This document shows positions 24,802 to 34,381 of a stretch of DNA of 42,517 nucleotides, piece by piece. Each line of letters begins with the position of its first letter. Within the stretch, counting starts at the first letter, position 1. The position numbers and the translations under genes were made by a program. The DNA is from Bacteroidota bacterium (GTDB lineage: Bacteria > Bacteroidota > Bacteroidia > UKL13-3): positions 1 to 42,517 of the forward strand of contig CANHGM010000001.1 of assembly GCA_947460345.1 (NCBI GenBank), in the 5' to 3' direction. The notes under the pieces were generated by a model. It was not told the DNA's origin, did no database searches, and saw nothing but the letters and a program-made list of their open reading frames with translations.

Positions 24802-25734
24802 TGTCTTGCAATGTTAAGTATTAAATATAAATTATTTTAGGTAGTTTTTTTTATTATGATACTTAATCTGTAATCACAATTATATAAATATAAATTTATA
24901 TTTCATTCAAAATAAAATTATTCTCACCCAATTATAGAAAACCATGGAAATTTTTCAGAAAAATGGGGGAATAAACTGGTAATTTCCATGGAATCTTATG
25001 TGAAATTCATGGAAATATCTTAGAAAAATATAGAAGAATATCGGAATTCATCGGAATCGCCTTGAGTTCAATCTGTAATTACATTCTCAATCTTATACTT
25101 TATATTGTTTTTCGACATCCTTTCTTTAATATATCATGCATCCATTTTATCTTTATCCAATTCCTGGTGATTCAAAACTGTTTTTATATCGAAAATATCT
25201 TTAGCCACTTTTTATAAGCATTCATTTTTATAGCAGTAATATTTTCTTTGTTTTTTGATAAATGAATAACTTTTTTGTATTCATATTTTTTCTAATTTAT
25301 TTATTAGGGCAATAGGGCAATACACATATATATGTATTGCCCTATTGCCCTAGAAATAAAATTTTGAATAAAACCAATGCAATTGATTAAATAACAATGG
25401 TTTGAATGTGTTTAATCGATTATGGAAATTAGAATAAAGAAACTGTATCGAAACAAACTAAAAATATAGTGATAATGGAGATGAATTTATTGTAATTGAA
25501 ATATAAGTTGATTACCCAAATTGATATTTTTTTTTATAAAATCAAAAAGTATATATACATTTGAGGCTTGTTATAAGAAATTAGACATAACAATCCCCAT
25601 GTTTGAAATCTTATAACAAAAAGTTACCCCGACACGACAAGACGTGTTGCAAAATTTTGATAATCAGATGCTTAATTGAATATAAAAAAGACCCGACAAG
25701 ACCACTACTACAGACAATAAACAAAAATTGACAA
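24802..25734. other. Gene-free spacer between toxin island and core genes
   Basis: About 930 bp of very AT-rich DNA with no credible coding frame on either strand. It contains CCATGGAAATT/AATTTCCATGG inverted blocks near 24942-24995 and the long palindrome at 25305-25352. It marks the change from the RHS island to ordinary chromosomal genes. Confidence 0.6.
25305..25352. repeat. Long perfect palindrome, 20-bp arms
   Basis: Arms TAGGGCAATAGGGCAATACA and its exact complement flank an 8-base CATATATA centre. Each arm holds two tandem GGGCAATA units. It stands alone in the gene-free spacer with no gene close enough to need it as a terminator. Confidence 0.75.
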
Positions 25735-25986
25735 ATGAAATTTGAAGCATCAATAAACATCATGCCGCAAAAGGCACTTTTAGACCCACAAGGCAAAGCA
25801 GTTACAGGTAGCATGAAAAACATAGGCTTAGATATGATAGCTGATGTTAGAGTTGGAAAACACATTACCTTTATGCTAGAAGCTGCTGATGAAAATAGTG
25901 CCTCTGTTATAGTTAAAGAAGCTTGCGAAAAACTTTTAGCAAACCTAATTATGGAAAGTTATGAGTTTAGTCTAAAAGCTATATAG
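25735..25986 (+). CDS. purS: Phosphoribosylformylglycinamidine synthase subunit PurS
   Basis: An 83-residue protein matching PurS along its full length: MPQKALLDPQGKAVTGSMKNIG, VRVGKHITFMLEA, ACEKLLANLIMESYEF. PurS is the small subunit that joins PurL and PurQ in the fourth step of purine synthesis. No purL or purQ is adjacent in this window. Its end overlaps the convergent RNase Z gene by 8 bp. Confidence 0.9.
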   Translation: MKFEASINIMPQKALLDPQGKAVTGSMKNIGLDMIADVRVGKHITFMLEAADENSASVIVKEACEKLLANLIMESYEFSLKAI

Positions 25987-26893
25987 AAAATATTTGCCCT
26001 TCTTTAGCCAGCAAAGTGTTTTCAAAAACAGATTTTGCTTCGTTTAATAGAATGTCTAGATTGTGATATCTAGCTGAAAAATGACCTATAATTAATTGTT
26101 TTACATGGGCCTTTTGGGCAATTGTACCTGCTTGTTTTGCTGTACTGTGATAGGTTTCAATGGCACGTTTGATTAAGTCTTCAGTAAAAGTACTTTCATG
26201 ATAAAGTAAATCTACTCCCTGTATATATGGTATAATATCTTCGTCATAAATCGTATCACTACAGTAGGCATAGCTTTTAGGTATACTAGCAGCAGACGTT
26301 AACTCACTGTTAGGAATCACTGTTCCATCTAATTTAAAATAATCTTTACCTCTTTTAAGAATAGAAAAATATTCAACAGGAACCTGATGAAATGTGCATT
26401 TATCAACCAAAATTTTTCTTGGGTCTTTTACCTCTTTTAACAAAAAACCTGTGCAAGGAATTCGGTGTTTTAAAGGGAAAGTAGAAATTTGAATTTGATC
26501 AGTACTTATAACCATCTCTGACAAATTGGGGTCAGTAGGGATAAAATCTACTTCAAATTGCAAGCGTGTATCAATTACTTCAAGTAAACTCTCAATCACA
26601 TTTTTTAAAGCTATTGGTCCAATTAAAATCAATTTTTTTTGTCTACCATTTAAACTCATGGTACTAAGCAAACCTGGCAATCCAAGAAAATGATCTCCAT
26701 GTAAATGGGAAATAAGTATATAATCTATTTTGTTATACTTAATATGATACTTAATCATCTGATTTTGTGTCCCTTCACCACAATCAATTAATACTGCATT
26801 CTCATTAATATGAAGCAATTGAGAACTGGGGTGCCTGTCAGCTGTAGGAGTAGCCGAACTACATCCTAAAATAGTTATATTAAATGTGCTCAA
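25979..26893 (-). CDS. rnz: Ribonuclease Z
   Basis: A 304-residue metallo-beta-lactamase-fold tRNA 3'-end endonuclease. The N-terminal GCSSATPT is typical of RNase Z. The zinc motif is HLHGDHFLGLPG (about 62-73), with further ligands in YCSDTIYDED, HESTF and GHFSARY. Length matches bacterial RNase Z (about 305). The T9SS gene lies 8 bp upstream on the same strand. Confidence 0.95.
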   Translation of the reverse strand: MSTFNITILGCSSATPTADRHPSSQLLHINENAVLIDCGEGTQNQMIKYHIKYNKIDYILISHLHGDHFLGLPGLLSTMSLNGRQKKLILIGPIALKNVIESLLEVIDTRLQFEVDFIPTDPNLSEMVISTDQIQISTFPLKHRIPCTGFLLKEVKDPRKILVDKCTFHQVPVEYFSILKRGKDYFKLDGTVIPNSELTSAASIPKSYAYCSDTIYDEDIIPYIQGVDLLYHESTFTEDLIKRAIETYHSTAKQAGTIAQKAHVKQLIIGHFSARYHNLDILLNEAKSVFENTLLAKEGQIFSI

Positions 26894-26901
26894 ATAAAAA
26901 G

Positions 26902-27645
26902 TTATTTAATAAGTTTATAGCACAACTCACCTTCATCTGAGTTCAATTTTAAAATATAAATTCCTTTTTGCAGTGTTGAAGTTTCTAAATTTACATGGTT
27001 AAAACCTGAATTAAGTTGGATAGTTTTTAAAAACACTCTTTTCCCTGAAATTGAAAATATTTCTATCAGACCCTTTACAGATTGTTTGCTGCTAATATTT
27101 ATATTTAAAGTTTGATCAAATGGAATTGGGTAAACTTTAACATCCCCACTTTCAAATGTAGAAAAAACTTTTGTATTTAAATTATATCCTTTGGGCTGCA
27201 CCACAAACAAAAGCGTGTCTTTTGTTTCAAAATAAGTAGTTTTACCTCCAAGAACCACGTAAGCTCTAAGAGTAGCAACACAATTAATCTTGCCAAATAC
27301 GCCACTATCAACTTTTCCAAACACTCTCAAACACCCATTGCCACCTCCAGGCCAGGTACAAGAACTATAGCCATTTAGTGGGCTGCATTGATAAATTAAT
27401 CCGGAAGGAATATTTGAAATATTGGTAATAGTTATAGAGTCAAATTTTACTAACCCTAAGAACGACTGGGTATCTTTTGGCATTTTAAATTGCACTGCTT
27501 CATCATATAAGCTGTCTTCTCTTGCTTCAGGAAGATTTTTAGGATAAATTCCAGGTGTAATAATAGTTGTATCTGGTTTACACTGAGCATATATTCCTAA
27601 TTTAGTAATGAATACAAAAATACTTATAAATATAAATTTTTTCAT
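26902..27645 (-). CDS. Secreted protein with T9SS sorting domain
   Basis: A 247-residue protein with a signal peptide (MKKFIFISIFVFITKLGIYAQ) and a C-terminal type A sorting domain (VYPIPFDQTLNI...IEIFSISGKRVF...LNSGFNHVNLETSTLQKGIYILKL). The middle (GIYPKNLPEAREDSLYDEAVQFKMPKDT, then Cys-rich GLIYQCSPLNG and GCLRVFG) recalls an Ig-like cell-surface module common in this phylum. It is exported by type IX secretion to the cell surface; the exact function is unknown. Confidence 0.85.
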   Translation of the reverse strand: MKKFIFISIFVFITKLGIYAQCKPDTTIITPGIYPKNLPEAREDSLYDEAVQFKMPKDTQSFLGLVKFDSITITNISNIPSGLIYQCSPLNGYSSCTWPGGGNGCLRVFGKVDSGVFGKINCVATLRAYVVLGGKTTYFETKDTLLFVVQPKGYNLNTKVFSTFESGDVKVYPIPFDQTLNINISSKQSVKGLIEIFSISGKRVFLKTIQLNSGFNHVNLETSTLQKGIYILKLNSDEGELCYKLIK

Positions 27646-27705
27646 GATGTTTTGATGTTTTACTTTGTAATCTTATTAATTAGCAAAAGTAATTCATTTT
27701 ATTAT

Positions 27706-28467
27706 ATGAACAAACCAATAGCGTATATTACTGGTGCCTCTTCTGGGATTGGCTTAGCAACAGCTGAAAGATTAGCCCAAGAAGGTTACTCATTAATTTT
27801 AAATGCCAGACGAAAAGACAGATTGGATGTTTTGGCCAAACAATTATTTGAACAATATAATACTGAAATTTTAGTCCAATGTTTTGATATTAGAAATAGA
27901 AAAGAAGTAGAAGCATCAATTATAGAAATACCAAATGCTTGGAAAAAAATTGATGTATTGATAAATAATGCTGGTCTTGCTTCAGGAATGAGTTCAATTG
28001 AAGAAGGAAATATAGATGATTGGGAAGTAATGATAGACACCAACATTAAAGGACTTTTATATATGACTAGAAATATATTACCTTTAATGATTGAAAATGG
28101 TGATGGACACATAGTAAATATAGGAAGTATAGCTGGCAAAGAATCTTATGCCAATGGGAATGTATACTGTGCTACAAAAACGGCTGTAGATGCTTTAAAT
28201 AAAAGTATGAGAATTGATTTAGTTAAATATCCTATAAAAGTAACTGCTGTAAATCCTGGTGCCGTTGAAACTGAATTTTCAATAGTCAGATTTAAGGGTG
28301 ATAAAGAACGTGCAGCTAAAGTATATGAAGGGTTTGAAAACCTAATTGCCTCTGATGTTGCAGATGCAGTTTATTATGTTATAAGCAGGCCTAAACATGT
28401 AAATATAAATGACTTAATCATTATGCCTGTTGCACAAGCCCAAGCCGGTGTAGTAAATAGAAAATAG
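27706..28467 (+). CDS. SDR-family NAD(P)-dependent oxidoreductase
   Basis: I choose the ATG at 27706 (MNKPIAYITGASSGIG) because it places the Rossmann start normally; an in-frame ATG at 27652 adds an unrelated tail. Motifs: TGASSGIG for cofactor binding, RRKD after beta-2 suggesting NADP preference, NNAGLASG, and the catalytic Ser-Tyr-Lys with YCATK. About 253 residues. Closest by pattern to the YdfG-type 3-hydroxy-acid/L-allo-threonine dehydrogenases; the substrate is not certain. It is divergent from the T9SS gene. Confidence 0.85.
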   Translation: MNKPIAYITGASSGIGLATAERLAQEGYSLILNARRKDRLDVLAKQLFEQYNTEILVQCFDIRNRKEVEASIIEIPNAWKKIDVLINNAGLASGMSSIEEGNIDDWEVMIDTNIKGLLYMTRNILPLMIENGDGHIVNIGSIAGKESYANGNVYCATKTAVDALNKSMRIDLVKYPIKVTAVNPGAVETEFSIVRFKGDKERAAKVYEGFENLIASDVADAVYYVISRPKHVNINDLIIMPVAQAQAGVVNRK

Positions 28468-28475
28468 AGACTTCT

Positions 28476-28980
28476 TTAAAATTCGTCTTCATTTAACTGG
28501 ATAGGGTTTTTCAAAGATTTCTTGATTTCATTTATTAAAGCTTTAAACTCTACATCCGTGCATTTTAATAAATTATCACTATCTTTTACTTTGTGTTGTT
28601 TAGATAATAAGTATTCAAAACCTGCTTTACCTTCATATTGACTAGGGCTCATAGTCTTATGGTTTTCAGGGTCTTGGAAAGGAACATAGCTAATATTATA
28701 TATTTATATCTATTTTCTTTTAAAATTACAGTTAACGTATAATATATATCACCTACTGAGGTTTTATTATACTTATTAGTAGATGTATATGCATCAAATT
28801 TACCTTTTATTACAATTTTTCCATTTGGCTTATCTAACAAAATTAACTTCTTATTTTGAGTAAAATCATATTTTTTTGTTAGCCCATTTTTTTAATCTAA
28901 CATATAATGAGTCTGCTTCTGAATTTACTTGGTCTATCATAGATTTGTATGTCACCAAATTAGTAACCGTATCTATATAT
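28476..28980 (-). pseudogene. Decayed DUF4468-type gene, paralog of 29887-30576
   Basis: The - strand shows broken pieces parallel to the intact gene at 29887-30576: LDKPNGKIVIKGKFDAYTS against LDKPNDKLVLKVRFDAYTS, and a C-terminal part close to DNLLKCSDIEFQNLIKEIKK with a matching final EDEF. Frame changes split it, and the N-terminal signal region is missing (similarity stops near 28980). The 158 bp from there to the pdxH stop hold nothing recognisable. Confidence 0.75.
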
Positions 28981-29138
28981 AATTAAAATACAATATATTA
29001 ATTAATATTAAAAAACAACTAGAAAGAATAGTTTACACACTATACAAAAGTTACACTGTAAGATTGGTTAATTAAAATCATGATTAAAGAAACAAAATAC
29101 AACTAAAAAATCTTTCAAAAGACAAAAAATATTACATC

Positions 29139-29783
29139 TTAAGGTGCAAGTCTTGAAATTTTCCATTGGTTTTCAACTATTGAAAACACAATTCTATCAT
29201 GAAACCTGCCTGTCCTGCCTTGCCAAAATTCAAAGTAATTTACTTCTATTTCATATCCGCCCCAATGTTCAGGCATAGGAACTTCTTTATCAATTAATTT
29301 ATCAGACAATACCTCCCATTCTTTTTCTAGGATTGCTTTATCTTTAATTGAAGTACTTTGTGGTGAAACTGAAGCACTTATTTGACTTTCTCTTGGTCTA
29401 GTTTTAAAATATGCTTCTGACTCTTCATAAAGCATCGGAGAAACTACTCCTTCTAATCTAACTTGTCTTTCTAATTCACCCCAAAGAAACACAACTGAGC
29501 AATTAGGATTCATTGATAATTCTTTACCTTTTCTACTTTTAAAGTTTGTATAAAAAACAATTCCGTTATGAGAAATTCCTTTTAAAAGTACAACTCTAGA
29601 TGAAGGTTTTTGATGTTCATCAACAGTTGAAACAACCATTGCATTAGGTTCATAAATTTTACTTTCTAATGCCTCGTTAAACCACTTTTTAAATTGGTCA
29701 AATGGGTTTATTGCTACATCTTCTTCATTTAATGAAGCAAGCATGTAGTTTTTTCTCATATTCTCTAAAACTTCTTTTTGCAT
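29139..29783 (-). CDS. pdxH: Pyridoxamine 5'-phosphate oxidase
   Basis: A 214-residue FMN enzyme that oxidises pyridoxine or pyridoxamine phosphate to pyridoxal phosphate in vitamin B6 metabolism. Family motifs: SSRVVLLKG, FYTNFKSRKGKEL (FMN phosphate binding), RQVRLEG, SRPRESQ-like TRPRESQISASVSPQS, PEHWGGY, and the C-terminal EFWQGRTGRFHDR...ISRLAP. Full length. Confidence 0.96.
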   Translation of the reverse strand: MQKEVLENMRKNYMLASLNEEDVAINPFDQFKKWFNEALESKIYEPNAMVVSTVDEHQKPSSRVVLLKGISHNGIVFYTNFKSRKGKELSMNPNCSVVFLWGELERQVRLEGVVSPMLYEESEAYFKTRPRESQISASVSPQSTSIKDKAILEKEWEVLSDKLIDKEVPMPEHWGGYEIEVNYFEFWQGRTGRFHDRIVFSIVENQWKISRLAP

Positions 29784-29839
29784 TTATTTGTGTTTTACTA
29801 ATCTATACGAATAAAGATATTCTGAATACTAATGACATA

Positions 29840-29872
29840 AAAAAACCCTTCCAAAAAATGAAAGGGCTTTTT
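29840..29872. terminator. Terminator between DUF4468 gene and pdxH
   Basis: CCCTTCC...GAAAGGG hairpin with A-run and T-run on both sides. It lies just after the stop of the - strand DUF4468 gene and before pdxH, so it probably separates the two units. Confidence 0.65.
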
Positions 29873-29886
29873 ATTATAATATTTGA

Positions 29887-30576
29887 TTAAAAATCATCTT
29901 CATCAATTTGAAGAGGATTCTTAAGAGCTTTTTTTATTTCTTTAATTAAGTTTTGAAACTCGATATCTGAACATTTTAATAAATTATCTGTATCCCTAAC
30001 TTTAACTTTCTTTACAACAAGATATTCAAAATATTCAACACCTTCCATCATTTCAGGTTTTAATTTACCAGCTTTAACCAATTCTGGATCTTGATAAGGC
30101 TCATATACAATATTGTCAATTATATATTTATACTTATCATCTTTAAATACAATTGTTAAATTAAAATTAATATAACCAAGTAGATTTTTATTGTTTTTGT
30201 TGCTAGATGTGTAAGCATCAAACCTAACTTTTAAAACTAATTTATCATTAGGCTTATCAAGCATTACAATTTTTTTGTTCTTAGTTAGGCCATATTTTTT
30301 ATCAGCCCATTTCTTTGCTCTTACATAAAATGAATCTGCACCTGTTTCAGACTGATCAACTATAGCTTTATAAGTTACTAAGTTTGTAACTGTATCTATA
30401 TTCATTTTAAATCTTTCATAAGGTTTAACTACTTTAACCTCTTCTGCAGGAGGCAAAGAAGCAGAATCAACCATAGTAGTAGAATCAGGTGGTGCTGAGT
30501 CTTGAGCGTAACTATTCAAGCAGCAAATGCTCAACATCATTACTATCATTGTTTTTACTTGTTTAAATATGGTCAT
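29887..30576 (-). CDS. DUF4468 domain-containing exported protein
   Basis: A 229-residue protein with a signal peptide (MIVMMLSICCLNSYAQ region), a short low-complexity Pro/Ser/Val stretch, then a domain of the DUF4468 pattern (YKAIVDQSETGADSFYVRAKKWADKKYG, followed by alternating strands such as LVLKVRFDAYTSSN). Function unknown; such proteins are frequent periplasmic or lipid-anchored proteins in Bacteroidota. A decayed second copy lies at 28476-28980. The 314 bp upstream (30577-30890) are AT-rich with no gene. Confidence 0.75.
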   Translation of the reverse strand: MTIFKQVKTMIVMMLSICCLNSYAQDSAPPDSTTMVDSASLPPAEEVKVVKPYERFKMNIDTVTNLVTYKAIVDQSETGADSFYVRAKKWADKKYGLTKNKKIVMLDKPNDKLVLKVRFDAYTSSNKNNKNLLGYINFNLTIVFKDDKYKYIIDNIVYEPYQDPELVKAGKLKPEMMEGVEYFEYLVVKKVKVRDTDNLLKCSDIEFQNLIKEIKKALKNPLQIDEDDF

Positions 30577-30890
30577 TTTACTTTTTAAGATTCAGTTTTT
30601 TCTTTTTGAAGATTTATTTTAGGCTTCAAATATAATACAGATTTTGTTATTGCAAAAATGAAGAAAATACACATTATGTTGTATGAATTTGTAAGAAATA
30701 AGCTGTTATTAAATATCATTTTTTTATTTTTAAAACTTATAAATCTAAAAAACAGATACTTATTGTTTTCTATATCAAAAATACAAAAAACTATACAGAA
30801 TGTTAATTACTTTTAATCATTTACACAATTAGAAACTTAAATCACTTTTTATCGAGTCGTTTGCCAAATTTTATACCAAATTAAAATTTA

Positions 30891-31346
30891 TTATTTTTTT
30901 GATAAACTTAAGCTATCATATAAAAGCAGTTCTTCTGCTTGAAGTCCATTTCTATGGAAAATTTTAATCGCTTGAATTCCATTTTTTAATAGTTGTGAAG
31001 CTAAAAATCTTGCTTCTTCAGCAGAGTGAAATGTCCCCAGTAATTCATAATACTTACCGTTAATATTTTCTACATATGGACAAGTAATACATAACAAACT
31101 ATCTGGAGGCTGACGTCTTAATTCAAATGTTGGAACAGTATCTTGTAATTTAACCAAGCTATCAATGATACTTCTTGCTTTTGATAATTCTATTTCTAAT
31201 TCATTTATGTCATTATTTTTAGAAGCATTTTTGCCAAACAAAGGTTTATTGGTTTCGGAATACCAAATATAGCTAAAAGACATAACTAAGAGAACAATCA
31301 GCGAAACCATTGTAATCATTACAGTTTTTTGCTCTTTAGGTGTCAT
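30891..31346 (-). CDS. Small inner-membrane protein with SPOR-like C-terminus
   Basis: A 151-residue protein with one N-terminal membrane segment (VMITMVSLIVLLVMSFSYIWY), a short charged helix, then YYELLGTFHSAEEARFLASQLLKNGIQAIKIF, which follows the SPOR repeat pattern (strand, helix 'A..l...L...G..a'). SPOR domains bind denuded peptidoglycan at division sites, so a cell-wall link is possible. Divergent from surE. Confidence 0.6.
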   Translation of the reverse strand: MTPKEQKTVMITMVSLIVLLVMSFSYIWYSETNKPLFGKNASKNNDINELEIELSKARSIIDSLVKLQDTVPTFELRRQPPDSLLCITCPYVENINGKYYELLGTFHSAEEARFLASQLLKNGIQAIKIFHRNGLQAEELLLYDSLSLSKK

Positions 31347-31454
31347 TTTTCTTTATATAACTTTACAGCGAAATTAAGGGTTTTATCTACTCTTAAAAAA
31401 GTATATTTTAAAAACATAAATGATGCTTCCATGTTACTTTTGCTGTCCAATTAT

Positions 31455-32210
31455 ATGAATAAGAAACCTTTAATTTTAATTACCAATGACGATGGTATAA
31501 CCGCACCTGGAATCAGAGCTTTAGTCGAAGCTGTAAAAGAATTTGGTGAAGTTGTTATAATAGCACCTGATAGTCCTCAAAGTGCCATGGGTCATGCTAT
31601 CACTATTAACAAACCCTTAAGAGTAGATTCAACTGATTTATACGGAGATATTATGAGCTATCACTGCTCGGGCACACCTGTAGACTGTGTTAAACTTGCT
31701 CACCATCAAGTGCTTGACCGATTGCCAGACTTAGTATTATCAGGAATAAACCATGGTAGCAATGCAGCTATAAACGTTATATATTCTGGAACCATGTCAG
31801 CAGCAGTAGAGGCAGCAGTAGAAGGAATTCCTGCTATTGGTTTTTCTCTTCAAGATTATAGTTACCACGCTGATTTTAGCCTGTGCGTTCCATTTATCAA
31901 ACAAATTGTTTCTAAAGTTCTTTCAAATAAAATGCCTGAAGGGACACTTTTAAATGTAAACTTCCCCAAAGGTGAAATAAAAGGTTTGAAAGTATGCAGG
32001 CAAGCCAAATCTAAATGGAAAGAGGATTTTGATGAACGAACCGACCCAACAGGAAGAAAATATTTTTGGCTCATTGGTAATTTTATAAATATGGATAATG
32101 GAAATGACACAGACGAAGCTGCATTAGCTGAAAACTATGCTTCAATTGTTCCCACACAGTTTGATCTTACTGCATACAAATCTTTAGACACCATTAAATC
32201 TTGGTTTTAA
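31455..32210 (+). CDS. surE: 5'/3'-nucleotidase SurE
   Basis: I choose the ATG at 31455 (MNKKPLILITNDDG), which puts the metal-binding DD of ITNDDGI at the usual N-terminus; the longer in-frame start at 31329 overlaps the divergent gene. About 251 residues. Motifs: NDDGITAPGI, APDSPQSAMGHAIT, SGTPVDCVKLA, SGINHGSNAAINVIYSGTMSAA. The family removes phosphate from nucleoside monophosphates. The AcpH-like gene follows with no gap. Confidence 0.95.
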   Translation: MNKKPLILITNDDGITAPGIRALVEAVKEFGEVVIIAPDSPQSAMGHAITINKPLRVDSTDLYGDIMSYHCSGTPVDCVKLAHHQVLDRLPDLVLSGINHGSNAAINVIYSGTMSAAVEAAVEGIPAIGFSLQDYSYHADFSLCVPFIKQIVSKVLSNKMPEGTLLNVNFPKGEIKGLKVCRQAKSKWKEDFDERTDPTGRKYFWLIGNFINMDNGNDTDEAALAENYASIVPTQFDLTAYKSLDTIKSWF

Positions 32211-32789
32211 TTGAATATTTTAGCTCATATATATCTTTCAGGTGATAATCAAGATTTAATGATTGGTAATTTTATAGCTGACCATTTAAAAGGAAATGCT
32301 ATTAAAGAATACAATGGCGATATTCTAAAAGGTGTGATGCTACATAGATTTATAGATGAATATACCGATTCTCACGCTGTAGTAAAACTTTCAAAACAAA
32401 GGCTGTATAAATCAATAGGCAAATATGCCCCCGTAGTAAGTGATGTATATTTCGATCACTTTTTAGCAATTTATTGGGAGAATTATCACCCTGTTCCTCT
32501 TGAGAAATTTGCAGAAAATAGCTATACTTTTTTGCACAGCAAACTTGAATTTTTACCTGAACGAACACAACTCATGCTTCCCTATTTAATTAAGTATAAT
32601 TGGCTTGTGGCATATAAAAGCTTTGAGGGATTACAACAAGTATTTAATGGGATGAATAAACGAGCTACTTTTGTTTCTAATATGGATATTGCTGTCATTG
32701 CTTTAAAAGAAGATTATGAATTATATGAACAAGAATTTCATCAATTTTTTCCTGAGCTACAACATGCCGTAAGCAAATTCAATTATTAA
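32211..32789 (+). CDS. Acyl carrier protein phosphodiesterase-like protein (AcpH family)
   Basis: A 192-residue protein beginning at a TTG directly after the surE stop; the start MNILAHIYLS fits the family, whose members start MNFLAH. Further family patterns: IGNFIADHLKG, GVMLHRFIDEYTDSH, VVSDVYFDHFLA. AcpH removes the phosphopantetheine arm from ACP. Translation is probably coupled to surE. Confidence 0.85.
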   Translation: MNILAHIYLSGDNQDLMIGNFIADHLKGNAIKEYNGDILKGVMLHRFIDEYTDSHAVVKLSKQRLYKSIGKYAPVVSDVYFDHFLAIYWENYHPVPLEKFAENSYTFLHSKLEFLPERTQLMLPYLIKYNWLVAYKSFEGLQQVFNGMNKRATFVSNMDIAVIALKEDYELYEQEFHQFFPELQHAVSKFNY

Positions 32790-32812
32790 TAAGTGTGGTG
32801 AAAAGTTAATTG

Positions 32813-33130
32813 TATATATAATATTTCTCTATCCAATATGCCTATTCCAATTATTTGCACAGAAATTAGAGGGTATTTATGACCCAAACATTGAAAAATT
32901 TATTCAAAAAGAATCACCTTTTTTAAAGCCCATATTTGAAGTTACTTCATCTTACTTTGGTAGTTGTTTGATTACAAGTAATTCTGAAGGTATGGGAGTT
33001 ATAAATAAAAAAAGGAGAATTTATTATTCAATCCAAACCCAACCAAAAAATATACTATTTAAATCATGTGTTTGCCTATTTTTTATCAGACCTAAATAAC
33101 ACAAAAACTTTATACAATCTTAAGGGTTAA
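32813..33130 (+). pseudogene. Broken 5' part of the outer-membrane-type gene
   Basis: One frame reads a signal-like stretch (IVYIIFLYPICLFQLFAQ) then KLEGIYDPNIEKFIQKESPFLKP and ends early. A second frame picks up with YYLNHVFAYFLSDLNNTKTLYNLKG then TAA, in the same frame as the following gene at 33134. One frameshift plus one stop would explain this, so the gene appears inactivated at its 5' end. No intact start codon was found. Confidence 0.5.
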
Positions 33131-33133
33131 AAA

Positions 33134-34381
33134 ATGCTATCAACAAGAGCTGGTGTAATTTTGCATCTATCAAGTACTGATTCTTTTGATTTGTTTTTTG
33201 TTAATAAACAAATACATAAATCCTTCCGTTCTCATAGCATACAAGGAGAAATTTGGAAGATTTCTAAAAGAGGTCAGGAACTTCTTATTAAAGAGACTAA
33301 AAATGATAGAAATGATGATGCCAAAGCAGATTACCTAGTAAAACCAAAAGATATTTTTAGCAAAGGTCTACTTATATCAAAAGATATTGACACAAAATAT
33401 CTGGTTAGAAATTTTAATTTAGACACACTATATCATGATTTGAATATTGTTGATTTTATTGAAGCTGATTTTTTTAGACCTATTGTCAAAAAAAACGATA
33501 CAGATTATTGTTTGATTCAAGACTTATCTAAACTCAATCAAAAAATTTGTTTTAATTGGTATAAAACACACAAAAGACCCTACCCTTCATTAAAATATAA
33601 AGTGGGCAATAAAACAGGGGGCATTATATATAACAACACATTCACTTATAATAAAACATATACTATTAGCTATTTCAAACCTGTTTTTGATAATATATAT
33701 ATACCTGATATGTTTTACAATATAGAAGCCATCAGAAACGATACTTTATGGACTTTCAATAAATATAGTTTTATAGATTCATTTAATTATCAAAAACATT
33801 TTGAAACAGCATGGAAATTAAAAAAAAATGAAAAGTATAAGCAGATTGGATACCATACTGGAAAAACAAAGAAAGAAAACAATTATTTACTTCCGAATAC
33901 ATTTTTTGCTGGTGTCAATTACCACATATACAACTACATTTCAGACAACACCCATATTGCTAATTATTTCAATACATATAACATTGAACTGGGTACCGGA
34001 TTTTATGACTATGACGCTGATATAAACGATTATTATGGTTCATGGTATCATTATGGCTGGGGAGCGAGTTTAGAATATAGTATGGCTGATGTTTCAAGAA
34101 ATTTTATTTTGACAGAAACCCACGAAAAATTCCATCCATTATTTTTAAATCTGAAAGTAGAAGGTGGTGGCGGTGTCCATTTGTTTTATTTGCCTATTTC
34201 TTTCCATATCCATGCAGGCTATACAACAAACTTTAAAAACCATTTTATAAGACTTGGTGGCGGTATGGGCTTTGTTAACTTACAAATGGGATTTGAAACT
34301 TTAATACAATTTGATGATGCAAAATCTTCATTCACCAATATAAATGGTTTTTATGCTCGATATCACTTTTTCAGTTATTAG
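33134..34381 (+). CDS. Outer-membrane beta-barrel-like protein, probably 5' truncated
   Basis: A 415-residue frame without a signal peptide of its own. The C-terminal third has alternating aromatic/Gly strands (GTGFYDYDADIN, WGASLEYSMADVS, GGGVHLFYLPISFHIHAGY, RLGGGMGFVNLQMGF) and ends in Phe-Tyr-rich YARYHFFSY, like an outer-membrane barrel. The likely missing N-terminal region lies in the broken stretch upstream. It is convergent with the hexapeptide gene, overlapping by 11 bp. I do not recognise the family. Confidence 0.6.
   Translation: MLSTRAGVILHLSSTDSFDLFFVNKQIHKSFRSHSIQGEIWKISKRGQELLIKETKNDRNDDAKADYLVKPKDIFSKGLLISKDIDTKYLVRNFNLDTLYHDLNIVDFIEADFFRPIVKKNDTDYCLIQDLSKLNQKICFNWYKTHKRPYPSLKYKVGNKTGGIIYNNTFTYNKTYTISYFKPVFDNIYIPDMFYNIEAIRNDTLWTFNKYSFIDSFNYQKHFETAWKLKKNEKYKQIGYHTGKTKKENNYLLPNTFFAGVNYHIYNYISDNTHIANYFNTYNIELGTGFYDYDADINDYYGSWYHYGWGASLEYSMADVSRNFILTETHEKFHPLFLNLKVEGGGGVHLFYLPISFHIHAGYTTNFKNHFIRLGGGMGFVNLQMGFETLIQFDDAKSSFTNINGFYARYHFFSY

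Noticed and set aside
24940..25060. CCATGGAAATT inverted blocks in the spacer as a small RNA or gene
   Set aside because: Short, imperfect and without promoter or terminator signals I can support.
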